DNA of 64,000 bases from NCBI GenBank assembly GCA_030272585.1, contig BSYQ01000003.1, positions 5,828,001 through 5,892,000 of the forward strand, given 5' to 3'. Positions 1 to 12,890 of the stretch are shown piece by piece (position 1 is the first letter of the stretch; every line of letters begins with the position of its first letter). The notes below the pieces were generated by a model. That model was not told the DNA's origin. It worked only from the letters and a program-made list of their open reading frames with translations, and made no database searches. The translations under genes and the position numbers were made by a program. The DNA comes from Bryopsis sp. KO-2023 (Eukaryota; Chlorophyta; Ulvophyceae; Bryopsidales; Bryopsidaceae).

Positions 1-412
1 TTCAACAGCATGGCCTCCCCCAACATGCACTCACACCACTGGATATTACAAAAAAAAAGAAACACTACGTAACCGTAACGAAAAGAAAATAAAAACAAAG
101 GAAAAAATATCTCCACATGGATACCCGACAGACAACAGGACGCAATGCATGAATTCAGAAAGGCATTTTTCTTTACACTACATCATGCACCTCAAAGAAA
201 GAAGCTTTGCTTTTAAGTTTCCCATAGAAGGGAAGCAGTGGAAAAGGCCCCCCCCCAAAAAAAAACCTCATCAATATGAAAACCTCATAAAAACTCTGAT
301 TGTGGCCTTCATCACCCACCCATGGCCCTTTTTTTAAAAATTCAATCAAATACCATAACAGCTGGAGTGGAAAGAAACTACAAAAGCCTTCAAAATCGGC
401 ATTACCTGCGGC

Positions 413-2777
413 GAGATGAACGGGAACGAGTCGAGGAAAGCTCCCATGACCATGGTGCGACCTCTTCCAGAGCAGTCTGTCGGGGCCTGAACCAATCTCC
501 TGGAGGCAATTCCTTCCACAGTGGTCGAGCGCACATGCTGTTGCAAATCTGGGAACTGACCGAGCAGATCCACCAGTCTGACACCACACATATTAAAAAC
601 TCACTCTCACTGTACGTCTCAAATTTTCAGCAATGATGGGTGCCTAGCCTATTTTAAGTGAAATTAAGGTGCATCCTGGAAGACGTATCTCTTTTTGAAC
701 GAGTTTTTCTATACCAAGGCATTGAGGGTTTGGGCCTACACTGCTTACCTTTCTATTCTGCTGCTTTCTTGAGGGCCGACGAAAGTGATGACATCAGATT
801 TGTCATCGATGCTGTGATATGTAGCATACAGTCCTTTGCCTGGAAAAAAAGTAATAAAAATAAAATTTGTGCGGAAAAACAAAACAGGCCCATTACTTGA
901 CGCTGAAAACGCATCCCTGAGCGGACAATTTCCAATCTGGAGACGCAGTTGTTTTTTCCAGGACTCTTTCCGAGCTAACTGAACTTCTGTGTCTGAAAAT
1001 GGCCCGACTCAAACGTGATGCAATCGAAACGTTTTGTGCGGCTGATGGCATGACCCAAAAATTTCCCTCTGTCTTTTTCCCAATGTGCTTTTTCTTCCAC
1101 ATTTGCCCCCCCCCCCCTCCTCCTTTCTTCTAAAAAACAATTGAGTTGCGGGAAGATCAAACATGGAAAATGTGTGGAGGGGAAGTGGAAGGGTGAGAAG
1201 AAGGGGTTCATTATTTTTTTTTTTTCTGAAGTCTTTTATTTTGGCATCCAGCAGTGACAAAATGATGCTACAGGGTGATTGGGTGGATACCTGTCCATTG
1301 AGAGAGAGACATGGCTGCGCCTTCGCATTTTTTCAGCTTCATGCTGACTTCCACGTGGCCAGAGTTAGCACCAGTTGATATGGCAGGGCTTCCAGAAACG
1401 GCACTGGAGCTGGTAACTAATAGCTTTGAACAGAGCACGGATCCATCCTAGCAAATTGAAGAGACAAAAAAAGGTTTTTGCAGGTTTGGAAAGAAATCTT
1501 GAGCAAAAGTAGTGCGCCCACACACGAAAAGGGGGCGGGAACACTTGAATCAACCCTATCAGAAAGTTAAGGATAACACCAATGCTTTTATGAAAGAAAG
1601 GGGAAGGGGGGGGGGGGGGGGAGTTCGATATTGCAGCAACTTTAGCATGCTCTAAAAGTCTGTGCAGCTCATCCCTAGCCCAAAACTGGTGTTGCATCGT
1701 CTGTTCTGTCATGTCACCTTCATGTGCAATTCCATCCCTTCCGAAGTTTCTGTCACGCTTTCCGGCACTTCACCAAACACGATGGCACCGGAAGGCAAGA
1801 TGGACGCAAGCAGTCTCATCAGGCGGGTGTGCGTTGTGTAGACAGTCCCGGATTCAGAACGGGGACTGTCAGACATGGAGTCATCACCAGAATCTATCAA
1901 TAAATGTTGGTTGATCAAGCTCTGGGATGTCAATGGGCTCACGGCGGTCAAGTCTTTCCATGCTTCTGGGGATATTCCCTGTTGGTTGTCAGACAATTTA
2001 TCTCAGTGGTTTTTTACATAAGGAAACTGTAGGGTCCTTTTCATTTACTTATTTGTGATCTCGTTCTGAAGCGATGAGTGAGGTGCATGCAAATTTCACA
2101 TTTCTGGTTTTGCTTTGTTTCTGTTTTTTCGACCTGTTTTTTTTTTTTTGGTTGTTTTTTGAAGATGTTTGTTTTTTGAACCCACCACAATAAAATCTTC
2201 TCCTTGCAGCGCAGTCGACGCTTCGTAAATCTGTCCAGAAAACCGAAATATATCAGGTCAAAGAGCGGAAGTCTCACTCCGAACCCTACCCCCACGCTTT
2301 CCTTCGCATTTTCAATTCCCACCGAGAACTTCCCCCCCGCTTCCACGACGCAACCGACGGAAGCCCAAGAAAGTCAACTCCACTGACGCAGACTCGGTCA
2401 GCGTCTGCCACCCCCTCTTCGAGAGAATCCCCAACATCTCCGAAACGAAAACTCTTGCACACAATTTTTTTTAATTGTTTCAAATTCAAGATTTCCGGGC
2501 AAGGGAAAAGACGCACCTTGATCTTGATTCCCTCGAAGTGAGAGGCCAGCGCCACAGCTGCGGTGATGTTGGGTAGATTCGCACCAAGAAACGCGACGTC
2601 AACGAGGTTATTTACTTGTTGGCTTGTATCGTCGCAGCGCGACCCCACAAGGGCCTCCTCCTCAAAACGACGCATATCCATCTTTGTATTTATCCGTCTT
2701 TCGAAAACCTGGTGTTTCTTTTCCTTTCCGTTGTTTCGAAAAAATTGCCAACGAATGGTGCGGTCCTTTCGCTCCAC
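413..2777 (-). CDS. Unidentified spliced gene A
   Basis: I do not recognise the product. Open segments bounded by GT/AG signals lie on the minus strand at about 2777-2517, 2230-2186, 1978-1718, 1400-1300, 1000-900, 825-752 and 590-413. The first three join without a phase change (the second is exactly 15 codons, the third exactly 87). The first segment contains VDVAFLGANLPN followed by a stretch that runs into the next exon as KIKIYEAS. This looks faintly like the N-terminal beta-alpha-beta of an FAD/NAD-binding fold, but the usual GxGxxG is not met. A later segment holds DDKSDVITFVGPQ. The joins after 1718 and the 3' end are not resolved. It diverges from RPA2, with about 340 bp between the starts. 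I am confident of coding character on this strand, not of function. Confidence 0.5.
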
Positions 2778-3120
2778 CCCTCTTCCTCAGGTCTTCGTTG
2801 CGCACAGCAAAGCACAATCGAGCGATCCGAATCGAATGTCTTGTTTTTTGTAACGTGGTGTGACTGTTCTACGGGTTCTGGACGAAGGTTTGTTTCAGAG
2901 CCGTTCGTAATAAATTCTGCTCCAAAACGCCCACTCTTGTGGACGTATGTCGGACATTCAGGACGCGGACATAAATCCTACGCATTTTGTCCAGAATGTC
3001 GTACAGTCACCTCCAGCACAGGGAGGAAACCACACAGAAGTTTGCAACGCCAGGTTTTTCGTTCACCTGCCCCCCACCTTCGTTATTTTACTCGCAAACC
3101 TGTCGCACACTGTATCCACA
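2778..3120. promoter_or_regulatory. Shared upstream region of gene A and RPA2
   Basis: About 340 bp separate the first codon of minus-strand gene A and the ATG of RPA2. Both 5' UTRs and any promoter must lie here or overlap the first exons. No clear TATA element is visible. Several short frames are open but none has exon signals that fit a neighbour. A bidirectional promoter is inferred from the head-to-head layout only. Confidence 0.3.
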
Positions 3121-5749
3121 ATGTTTGCCTCTCCCGGTGGCGCGTCGCAGTTCGGCGGTGGAGGCTTTCTTCCTTTGCCCAGGTGGGTTGCAGCTTCCAT
3201 TTCCCCACCTGTTGCTTTTTTGGTTGCGATTGGGAGCTCAACATGTTCTGCTGCATCCCGTTTTGGATACTCAGCCAGGGAGATGGAGAGAGGCCGACGC
3301 AGCAGCAGGTATTTATCGACGGTGCAGAATTTTTGACGAGGACGTCAGCATACCCCTGTCCGGACTCATCCACTCTCTGTCGTTGCAGAAACAAGGAAAT
3401 CAGACGATGCGGGCGCTGACTTTCGCTCAGATCCTGAAGGTGCGTTTCGAACGGTAGTCTCGTCGCCTATTCGGCTTTGTGGAGTTTTGCGTCTGCACGT
3501 GTTACCGTGCAGGAGGCCTATTGTAAGAATTTGGGATGTGAGTGTTCATACTGTGTACTCGATTTTCAGGCAGTGGAGGAGAACGGAGAGAAGATGGAGA
3601 GCCTGGTGATCGACGGCAGCGAAGTGAAAGAGGTTGGAAACAAAAACACATGCTTTGCTAACTGCCTTTATTTCAATACATGCATTGGAACATCCCCATC
3701 CATCCTGAGCGATAAGCACAATAAGGGATCCCATAAATTCATTCCAACTCTCATTCTGGTGTATTTTCTCTTTCCTGTTCACAGCCTTCCGCAATCGATA
3801 ATCTATCAGAGGCTTCTCATGAATAGTAGAAATGTCTGGGGGGGTTTTCTTAACTGAAATTTTGACAGGTGAAATCTGTGTGCCAAATTATGGACATACA
3901 AGACACTCATGCGTACACTCAGTTCAGAGTGGATGATTCCACAGGCATGATGCTAGTCAGGCAGTTCAAAGGCAATCAAGTGAGTTTCTTCTTTCTGTGC
4001 AATGCAATCCCCTTGTCTAGGAGAAAGGGAAAAAAAAGGAAGCTCTTCCCCACCCCACCAACCCAAAAAATAAAAGAAAATTAAATTGAAAATACATATA
4101 TGTATGTATATAGAAACTTTCAGCCTCGATGTAGTCCTCATAAAAATATGTTTTCAACGCAACGTTTGTTTTTGTTATTTTGTTTCAACACTTTGAATCA
4201 AACAACAAAAGAGAGAAGTTTCGAGACTTTTCTTGTTTGTTTGCCCTTTTTTTTTTGTTCTCCATATTAATTTGACGCATCCATCCTCAGTTGGCAGAAC
4301 TTCACGTGCACAATTATGTGGAAGTGTTCGGTCATCTGCGAACGGTGGATTCGACGTGGTGCTTAATGGCCTACTCCATCAGGCCTGTCAGCGACTACAA
4401 CATGGTGAGGATCGGAATTCCTCCATGCATGGATTTGCTTTTCGCCAGAAATACAAATAACAAGCAAAAGCATTTTGAAAAAATCACACCGAGCCCTTTC
4501 GCTGTTCACTCTCAGTTGCGCAACTCTGGTCTGCTGCACAACTAGATACATTATGAATAAATATAATAATCATGTATTATCAATGAAGCCGTTCGTTGCA
4601 TGTTTTATTTATTTGCGACAGCCACATCATCGATGGTGAAAATTAATTAAAAAAAAACAGGGCCAACAGAAATGGTTGAGTTCTGCATGCTTTTTATTCT
4701 GTTGTATCAATTTTATTTATTTTTTTTGGGGGGGGGTGCAGGTGCACCATCACTTCCTGGAAGTCATCCATCAGCATCTTCAATTCACCAGAGGTCCTTT
4801 GAGAAATGAAAACAACCCGACGCCCAACTTTCCACAAGATAGCAATGCAGTCCAAGCTGGACCAATGGGGGTAAGCTCTGCTGTGCCAAAAAAAAAAAAA
4901 GTGCGTCGCATACATTCCTTTTTGCCCCTTTCTTGTTTAGTCTAATTGTGTTGTTTTGCAGGCAGGGGTGTTTACACATTCACATATTTTTCAATTTCCA
5001 GAGGATTTTTTATTCATTTTAAAAGAGACATTCACACGTTTTTTGTATTGCCAAAGGAATTTTCTTCATGTAAAGAACAGGGCTGAATAAAGTTATTTTC
5101 TGGAAATTTGTCAGGGTGGCTCCATGTATGGGGGCAATCCTGTGCAGCCCAACATGGATAAGAGAGAAAATCAATTGAGTCAGCAGTTGCAGCGGTTGTT
5201 TGTCGATGAGGGGGGGGCTGAGAATCCAAACGGCCTGCACATAGATGAGGTCTGCAAATGGAATGGAAACCAGGATAAATGAATAGTTAAATAAATAAAC
5301 AGCAGCTCTCTAGGAAACTCTAAAGAAATAATCCATTTGTTTAGAGTTTCAAACAACACAGAATATCCACTGGCATTAACTTTGCATGGACTCGCTGCAA
5401 AAGATTTTTATTTTTTTTGGTTCGAATATGAAAAAAAGTGAGTAGTTGAAATCGATTCAAAGATTTTTTTTTTCAATATTATCGACAGAGGTTTCCCACG
5501 AATATGGCTTGATTTTCTTTCCTAAACAGTCCATACATTTTCCTGCACAGAGCAGCAGATCAGTGCTGGAACATCAACCAGGGAATTAATTGGCTTTTTC
5601 GTTTTTGATTTCATTGTGCTTTTGTTCAGATCATGAGGAGGCTGCAGGGCAATTGGCCGAGGCCCGAAGTAGAAAAGCTGCTCAATACTATAATGATGGA
5701 GGGAAAGTTGTACAACACCACCCCAGGAAGCTACCAATGGTGCTCGTAA
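3121..5749 (+). CDS. RPA2: Replication protein A 32-kDa subunit (RPA2)
   Basis: Middle subunit of the nuclear single-stranded-DNA-binding RPA trimer used in replication, repair and recombination. Nine exons can be set precisely: 3121-3182, 3275-3308, 3389-3439, 3570-3632, 3869-3979, 4291-4404, 4742-4870, 5115-5249 and 5630-5749. Every junction is GT-AG and the phases agree, giving 272 residues, the usual size. A Gly/Ser/Gln-rich phosphorylation-type N-terminus (MFASPGGASQFGGGGF) is followed by an OB fold: VIDGSEVKE joins VKSVCQIMD, then VDDSTGMMLVRQF, then YVEVFGHLRTV and MAYSIRPVSDYN. The linker begins HHHFLEVIHQHL, and a C-terminal winged helix ends WPRPEVEKLLN...YNTTPGSYQWCS. Introns are 80-380 bp and T-rich. 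Nothing looks broken; the start is the only ATG that gives the usual N-terminus. Confidence 0.93.
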
Positions 5750-8617
5750 GAATATTTTTCCTTCTTGTCTGGCTGATGTGGCTTTTTTTTTTTTTAAAGC
5801 AAAGGTTTTTTTCTAGAAGTCTAGTAGGTTTTTAGGACGCATATAGGGTAGAAATTGCAAAAAGAGGGTCTTTTTGATGGTAGTCTGGTGCTGGGATGAA
5901 ACAGTGGTGAAGTAAGGCTGTTCTGGTGGTGTGATTTTACTTGTTTTGTAACTGCCTGGTTAAAGCACTGATTTGTTGGGGTTATTTTATGCAGTGACGG
6001 AATTGTTGCAGGGACCAAATGGCGGCTCGTTTTTTTGTGGGTTTTTTTGTGCGTTTTGGTGTTTTTTTTCTTGAGGGGAGACGAGGCATTAGCTAATGCA
6101 ACGAAGACTAGAGTCGTCACACCTCCAAAGTACTAAAAGGGATCAGATTTCTGCACAATTGATTGTACCAGGTCTGCTTGATTGTTCATTGCTTGCTGTT
6201 TCCCGCACCCAATTCCGTTGCCATCCGAATTCCAAAAGAAAAGACAGTTAGTTGTGAACGAATTGAGCAGACAGGATATTCACAAAAAGCTGGAATGAAT
6301 TCATGTGCAACGACTGCTTCCTAGACATTTCCAGTTCAACCCACTCATATTCAATACTGATGATAATTACCTGAATCGAATCCACAATATTCATTGGTGC
6401 CACATGGACCCCTAGATTACAGTGGTTTCTTTTGTATGCACATTGCTTCTTCAGCTAGATTTGATAAGAAATTCTGGCCGACTTCATCTTCATCGAAGAA
6501 AGATATTTAAAATCACCCCATTTTACAAGCAAATTCCTCCACAGCCAAACACGAAACCAAGTCATTCCCCAAAAAATCCTGCATATTCCACACCACCCCC
6601 TGTTGTCCCAGAAGAAGCAAATCAATTTTTGAAACCCTTCCAATACCAACTTTTCTTTTTCGATTTCGGTGCTTTTCATTTTTTTTTCTCCTTTACCATA
6701 TGTATTTACACCCTTCCTTATTCTTTCAACTTAGATATCGTTTTCACTGTCCCAAAGTTCTTTTGTGCGCAGTGAACCCACACCCCCCAGCATATACATA
6801 TATATATATATATATATATATGCTGAACACATTTTCTTTTCCTTGGAACCCTTTTTTATCTCTCAACTGTTTTTTTGGTCTACCTTGGCGATGGCCCTTG
6901 ATTTTCTTCATCTTTTTTTTTTTTGCTGTTTTTCGAAGTCTAATTTCTTTTCCATCGGATTCTTTCTTTGAACTCAAAATTCTTCATTGATTTCAGCAAC
7001 TCTCCGTGTGTTCCCAGCACTTTTTTTTCCCCTTAAATCCGGGACCTCTTTTTTAAGGAGTCTCGAACTTCACCAAAAGAAAACATCTCCTCCTTCAGCT
7101 GCAACCCTAAACCTCCAACCATTTTTTTTTTCCTGATGATTCCCAGTAGGGTCACCCCCTCGCTCTGCAAGAGCTCAGAAGTGGCCCAACTGGGAATTGG
7201 GGCTGACATATTCAGCAGCAGAAGATTCCTTTCAATGACGTAGGAAACTCTCTCTGTTTTTTTTTCTCCAAAAACGTGAATCTCTTTTTCGAAACAATCT
7301 CTTTTTTTTCGTCCCAACTTGCGTTTTTCAAAAACGTTCAATGGAAAAAAAAATCAAGAATCAAGATGAATAAAAAATGAAGAATGGAAAGAATAAAGAA
7401 TGAATAATCAAGGAAAGAATCAGGAATAAAGAATAACGAGAATACTGTTGCACCGACGATTTGACATCCAACCCCACAGCAGATTCTTTGATTCCGAAAC
7501 TGCCCATCCTCTTTTCAAGCACCCACTTTTTGCTTGTTTGCCTTCCCCATCAGTGCAGGACCCTTAATCCGACTTGGGATTTGGCACTCCCATTGAAGGA
7601 GACCCGCTAGCTGCTGCTTTCACGTGGCCTCCACATTTCTGGTCTCTGCCCAGATGCTCCCAGATATATACCACCACCCATTGGATGTCTACCCACAGAC
7701 GTAACGTTCGTTCCATTCTTGCAGGAATCCTCCAATAATTGCCACACAATCACCCCATCTCAGATTCCTTCCTTTTCTTGGTTTCTTTTTCCGGAGTATA
7801 TTTTCATCCACTAATAATAACACTCAGGGTTCAACAGTAAGGAAAATGCTCCTCATTCACCACAATATTCCAGCAAATATTCCGGCTGAGTCTGAAACAC
7901 ATAACCCCATAACTCCTGTCACTGTTGCCTCTTTTTTTTCCAACATTTTTTTTTCCTGAATAAATTTTTTCAGCTCTGTTTTTTTTTGCTGTTCTTTTTT
8001 CAGTCTCTTGTTTTTTTCAACAGCTTTTTCTTTCTCCTCCAGTTTTTTGAACTCTCTTCCTTTCCTTTCTTTTGTTCCTACACTTAACTTTTTTTTCTCC
8101 ACTCCTACAACTCTTTTCTTTGCTGTTTTTTTTTCCACTACCTTTTTTTTGTCCGTGTTTTTTTCACTTCTTTTCCTCAACCTCCTTTTTTCAACACACT
8201 TGTTTTTCCCAAAGTTGGGAAAAAAGAGTTCTCCTTTTTTGTAAAAGATTTTTTCGCTACTCTCTTTTTTTATTATTTTAACGGCTTTTTCTCAACCTCG
8301 AAACAGCCGAAAAGTCCTGATTCTAACACAACTTTTTCGAGCAGAACAGATCGCTCCAGACATCCACCAATCTGGCTTTTTCACATTACACTAACCCATT
8401 CCGCCTCCTCACGACTTCAAGCCACCATCCATACTGATTCCCATTATGTATTTTTCGCCGATGGCGCCACACCGCTGGGCAATCCACACTCTCCATAAAA
8501 TTCTTCTTCATCTCTTGCTTCTGAGGGGTTGAATTTTTAGCTTCTCTTCGACATGGAGTGCTCTGTCCAATTTATGATCGATGTGTCTGACATGGTGCCA
8601 AAATCTCAAATCGGCAC
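5750..8617. other. Intergenic DNA without a confident gene
   Basis: AT-rich sequence with many T homopolymers. A 35-bp TA-type microsatellite is at about 6789-6823. Short open frames on both strands consist mostly of Phe/Leu/Ser or Lys-rich translations of poly-T or poly-A and lack paired splice signals. Distal exons of gene B (minus strand) may lie here, for example near 7560-7750, but I cannot support one. Confidence 0.6.
6789..6823. repeat. TA dinucleotide microsatellite
   Basis: An uninterrupted alternating TA run bounded by GCATATACA and TATGC. It is a simple repeat, probably polymorphic in length. Confidence 0.9.
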
Positions 8618-9475
8618 CTTCATGCACACTCCAGCCTCGTAAGTTTTCATTTTTTCCAATCGTGGCTCGATTTCTCCCCAAAAATTTGACAATGACATCC
8701 AGAATTTCGACACTTGAGTGTCATCCACGATTCCCTGACAGGCAAAACAAAAAAATTCAGTAGTGACCCATTTAAGAATACAAAATTGCAATCAGCCCCC
8801 AGGTAGGCAAAAAACCCAACAAATCCCAATTCTTGTCGAAACAACAGTGCTTACCATCAGTAGCCCTTCTTGCTGGATGATGAAAGTGGGTGACTCATTT
8901 AATGGCTCGGCATCTAAAATGTGTCGATCATGATAAATCTCTAGACTCTTCAATGTGATTTTTCACTGCCCAAAAAAAAATGAAAAAAAGAGGAAACAAC
9001 AATCTGTCGGAAAAACAACCAAATCAAATCAAAGTAATTTCCTTCCCCATCACTCAACAAAAAAAAGCATCCCCAGCCAGCCACTGCAGTAAGGCTCCCA
9101 GCAGGAACTACAACAAAAATAACACATCCACCATTCTCTCCTTGATCCCCTTATTTCAGTCCAACATTCCATTGCTGTATTTCTCACCTGCACTCCTGGA
9201 AAAAAATAGGTTTTCGGCAACCTCCACCTCTTGAGGTCACACAATTTGACGGCACAGCTTGAAAACTCCGAAAAAAGATTCCGATTTCCCAACCCACCCA
9301 ACAAACTTTTTGGCTTCTCGAAGAGATGATTGCACAGTTGATTGTGGATCATCACCACAGTTGAGATTTCTTTTGGTAAATCTTGAGGTGATATGATTTT
9401 TGAAACGAAGTTGGCCAAAATGAATTTAAGAAATCGCTTGAAAATATTGGATACATTGTACCATTCTGTTGATGA
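8618..9475 (-). CDS. Unidentified spliced gene B (internal exons)
   Basis: Three minus-strand exons with GT-AG borders are all in phase 0: 9475-9188 (96 codons), 8947-8855 (31 codons) and 8734-8618 (39 codons). The translation has ordinary globular composition: the first exon starts SSTEWYNVSNIF and ends PKTYFFPGVQ, the second contains HILDAEPLNESPTFIIQQEG, and the third contains GIVDDTQVSKFWMSLSNFWG. Three consecutive phase-0 exons without a stop make this a real gene. I do not recognise the family. The 5' and 3' ends are not found; a long minus-strand frame at 9558-9352 may be part of an upstream exon. The acceptor of the middle exon could lie a few codons away. Confidence 0.55.
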
Positions 9476-10595
9476 CTCTCTTCAAAAACAAAAACTGTGT
9501 CGATATGATCAGGTTGAATAACGCAGCCCTGCTGAATTTCCATCGCCCGGGCTACCATGTCGCATTGTATTGAAAAGACACAACTTGAAAAACAAATATT
9601 TTTTTGTGATCACCCCCTTGGATTTCTGTTGGATTACGAAACAACGCGCATCATTGCAACAGGTGAGATTCGAACTCACTCATATATATGATAAAACCCA
9701 TGTACTTCGAAGGCACATACCTTGACCAGAATTAGCTTGAATCCGTGTTGAGAGAAACATGGTCCAGAATAACAATCAGTTATGTGTGCTTGGAATGAAA
9801 TCAAGCCGTTTGATTGCAAATAAAGTCCAGAAAAACAAATGTCTTTGATTTTGAAAACAAAAGCCGTTGAGAAATTGAATCAGCACCTTTTTTGAGAGAA
9901 GATACACCCTTGCAAGTCGCGTTGAGTGATTCCCGTAATGGGACTGCCAGGAAAAGGCCGTTGAACTTTGAACGTTGCTTGAAACTTGCTTGAAACTTGA
10001 ATGAAACTTGAATGAAACTTGAAAGAAACCAAGATATGACCTTGGGAGAGATGCTTTTTTTGGGACAAGTTCTGGCTCAGGCTCGAAGTTGGCAGGTCAG
10101 CTTCCTGTGGACATCAAAATCAAATCTCAATCATCTGGACACATCTGTTTCAAAATTAAAATTCTGGCACCACTGGATGATGGAAAAATAGCACAATAAT
10201 ATACAAGAAAAAACACGCTATTGCTTTCACCCTTACCTTGACGTTCAGATCTCGTTGGCTTCATTCACATAATATTTCGGTTGAAGAATTCCATCCCACG
10301 GACTCCACAATCTTGCTCCAATCTCCTTTCGAAAAAAGATTCCAAAGGAACTCTCCAAAGATATCTTCTCCTCCTTTTTTGATCCATATGCATATTTTCT
10401 AATTTTTTTTCTCTTGCCTCTTACTTTTTTTGCCCTTGTCCATACATTTTTTTTTTCTCAACCTTCCCCTCCCCTCCTCTTTTCCTGTATGTGGTGTCCA
10501 TTTTTTAACATCCTATTCTTTTCATTTTATCTTTTCACACTCTTATTTTTTCTCTTTCAACACTTTTTTTTTTCCAACTCCCTGAATCCCATGTT

Positions 10596-10800
10596 CCTAC
10601 ACACAATAACGTACAAAACTGTACAGTCCTAATATACAAGACTACTGTACAAAAAATGTACATGCAAGTATATACAAAACTGCTGTACAAAAAACGTACA
10701 GGAATAATATACAAAAGTACTGTACAAAAAATGTACAGGAAATAATATATACTAAGTACAAAACTACTGTACAAAAAATATACAGTCAATATTGTACAAT
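10596..10800. repeat. TGTACA-rich tandem repeat, block 1
   Basis: Repeats of about 30 bp with the pattern AATATACAAAACTACTGTACA followed by AAAAATGTACAGG. Each unit contains one or two copies of the self-complementary hexamer TGTACA, so the block can form many short hairpins. Confidence 0.75.
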
Positions 10801-11027
10801 CTTCCTCCTGTTTTCCAACTCTCTCTTTTTTTCTTAACTGTTTCTTTTTCACTCCCTTTTTTTATTTATCTTATACTCTTCTTTTTTCTAATTGCACTCA
10901 ACTTTTTTTTTCTTTCACCACATGTTTTTTTGGCCACCATTTTTTGACATCCTTTTCCTTTTATTTTTATGTTTTTTTTTTCAACCCTTTTTTTTTACTC
11001 CCTGAATCCCATGTTCCTACAGGCAAT

Positions 11028-11200
11028 AATGTACAAAACTGTACAGCAAATAATATACAAAACTACTGTACAGCAAAGTACAGGAAATAATATACATAAC
11101 TACTGTACAAAAATGTACAGAAAAAATATACAATACCGTACAAAAAATGTACAGGAAACATTGGACCAAAAATGTACAGGAAACATTGTACAATCTTCCT
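11028..11200. repeat. TGTACA-rich tandem repeat, block 2
   Basis: Same unit as the block at 10596, again preceded by CCCTGAATCCCATGTTCC, which shows that the larger 430-bp segment has been duplicated rather than the short unit alone. Confidence 0.75.
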
Positions 11201-11769
11201 CCTGTTTTTTTAAGTCTCTCTATTTTTTCTTCTTCCTACACTTGCTCCTTTTTCTTTTTAAAGAGTTTTTCATCTCCACTCCTTTTTCTTGTCTTTCTTT
11301 TTTAACTGTTCTTTTTTCACTCACTCCTTTTTCTTGTCTTTCTTTTTTAACTGTTCTTTTTTCACTCCCTTTCTTTTTTCTTACAACTCTTCTTTTCTCC
11401 AACTGCACTCAACTTTTTTTTTTCTTCTTTCACAGCACATATTTTTTTCTCCACTTTTTTTTTTTTACTTCAATTTCTCAACCCTTTTCTATCTTCTTGA
11501 TACACTCCTTTTTTGTCGGCTCGATTTTAAAACTGTTCTTCCACTCTTCTTGTTTTACTATTTTTTCTTTACATCCTTTTGTCAACCCTCTTTTCCTCTT
11601 TTTTTTTTCTTCTTCAATACTTTTCTTCTCCTCAACTCCTTTTTTTCGCTTCTTTTTTTGTCAAGTGCTTTTCCTTCATTTTTTTTTGTTTTTCCACAAC
11701 CTTTTCTTTTTTTTTTCACCCCCCTTTTTCTACAATTTTTCAATACATAAATCCCCTGATCTCACAAGC

Positions 11770-11910
11770 AATAATGAACAAAAATGTACAAAAAGTCAAT
11801 ATTGTACAAAACATGTACACTCACTAATGTACAAAAACAACTGTACAGAAATGTACAGTTGATAATATACAAAGGAGCTGTACAGCAATGTACATGAATA
11901 ATGTACAGGC
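11770..11910. repeat. TGTACA-rich tandem repeat, block 3
   Basis: A third, more diverged block with units such as AATAATGTACAAAAACAACTGTACA. It is followed by a short run of CCCAGC/CCCACC units at about 11909-11938. Confidence 0.7.
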
Positions 11911-12599
11911 CCAGCCCAGCCCACCCCACCCCATCCCAGCAACGATCACGCGGATGGTCACTTTCCCTTAGATTCTGTGGCTTTCCCTCAATTGCTCATT
12001 TTCCCCCCTTTTTTCTTCTTCTCCTTTTTTCTCTTGCCCTCTCCAGTCATACCTAAAGAACAAGTTTTCATCACCTCTTTTCTTTTTTTTTGTCAATATG
12101 CCTTTCTTTCTTGCCCTCTATCCATTTTTTTTTTCAGATTCAATTCAAGTTATTTCCAAGCAGAGCACCCTTGCTGATTCTCCTCCCCCCCCCCCAAAAA
12201 AAATGAACAAATGCTCAACCCAGAAGAGCACCAACAGTTGGACAGCAATCACCCAATCGTGCAATGCGAGGCCCTGGTTGAAAACGAGTCCGCTCAAACT
12301 CCAGAAGGGACGGATTCGCCAGTGGATGAAATTCTGCAGGTTGGAAGAATTGGTGACCTTGAAGCAATTGGAGAGGCTTCGACCACTTCTGTGCGCTCAG
12401 AGTGTCCTTCCTTTGGTACTCATGAAGTCTGAAAAAAAACAAAAGAATTCCTTAAAACACTCGTCAAGAGAATATCATGGATGGTTGCGCGAAAGGAAAA
12501 AGTAACAATCAATTGATTCATGAGATTTTCAAAAACAAGAAGAACTTCAACGGAAAAAGAAAACTTAAAGAGACAATACGACTTACCATGTTGATAAAA

Positions 12600-12890
12600 T
12601 GGAGCCCCCACGCTCCACCTCCGCTTCCCTCCCGCTCCACCCACGCCCAACCCCCCTCCCCCCTACCCAGCCCCCGACTCCTTCCCTACCCTACCCGCGC
12701 CACGCCCCCTACCCGCTCCCACCCCACCCCAGCACCCGACCCCTCCACCCCTACCCCAGCCCTGACCCCCTCTCCCCAGCCCTTTCCCCTGCCCCACTCC
12801 ACCCCGCCCCTCCCAGCCGCTCCTCCACCCCGCTGCCACCGAAGACCCTGCGCCACAGAGCTGCCGCTGCCCCACCTTCAGCTCCTTCGT
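12600..12890. repeat. C-rich low-complexity block
   Basis: Irregular CCCCT/CCCAC/CCCTACC units over about 290 bp, with more than two thirds C by eye. The strand asymmetry is the reverse of the G-rich block 600 bp downstream. Confidence 0.8.

Larger units (their letters stand above)
9476..12190. other. Low-complexity intergenic tract
   Basis: No gene could be supported. From about 10380 to 12160 the plus strand is dominated by T runs broken by single C or A bases, giving long meaningless Phe/Leu/Ser frames. Two stretches of about 430 bp (about 10430-10850 and 10860-11220) look like diverged copies of one another: each has a T-rich part, the phrase CTGAATCCCATGTTCCTACA, then a TGTACA-rich part and CAATCTTCCTCCTGTTTT. 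Confidence 0.6.

Noticed and set aside
11289-11862. Phe/Leu/Ser-rich frames that look like membrane proteins
   Set aside because: They are translations of T-rich low-complexity DNA without splice or start context.
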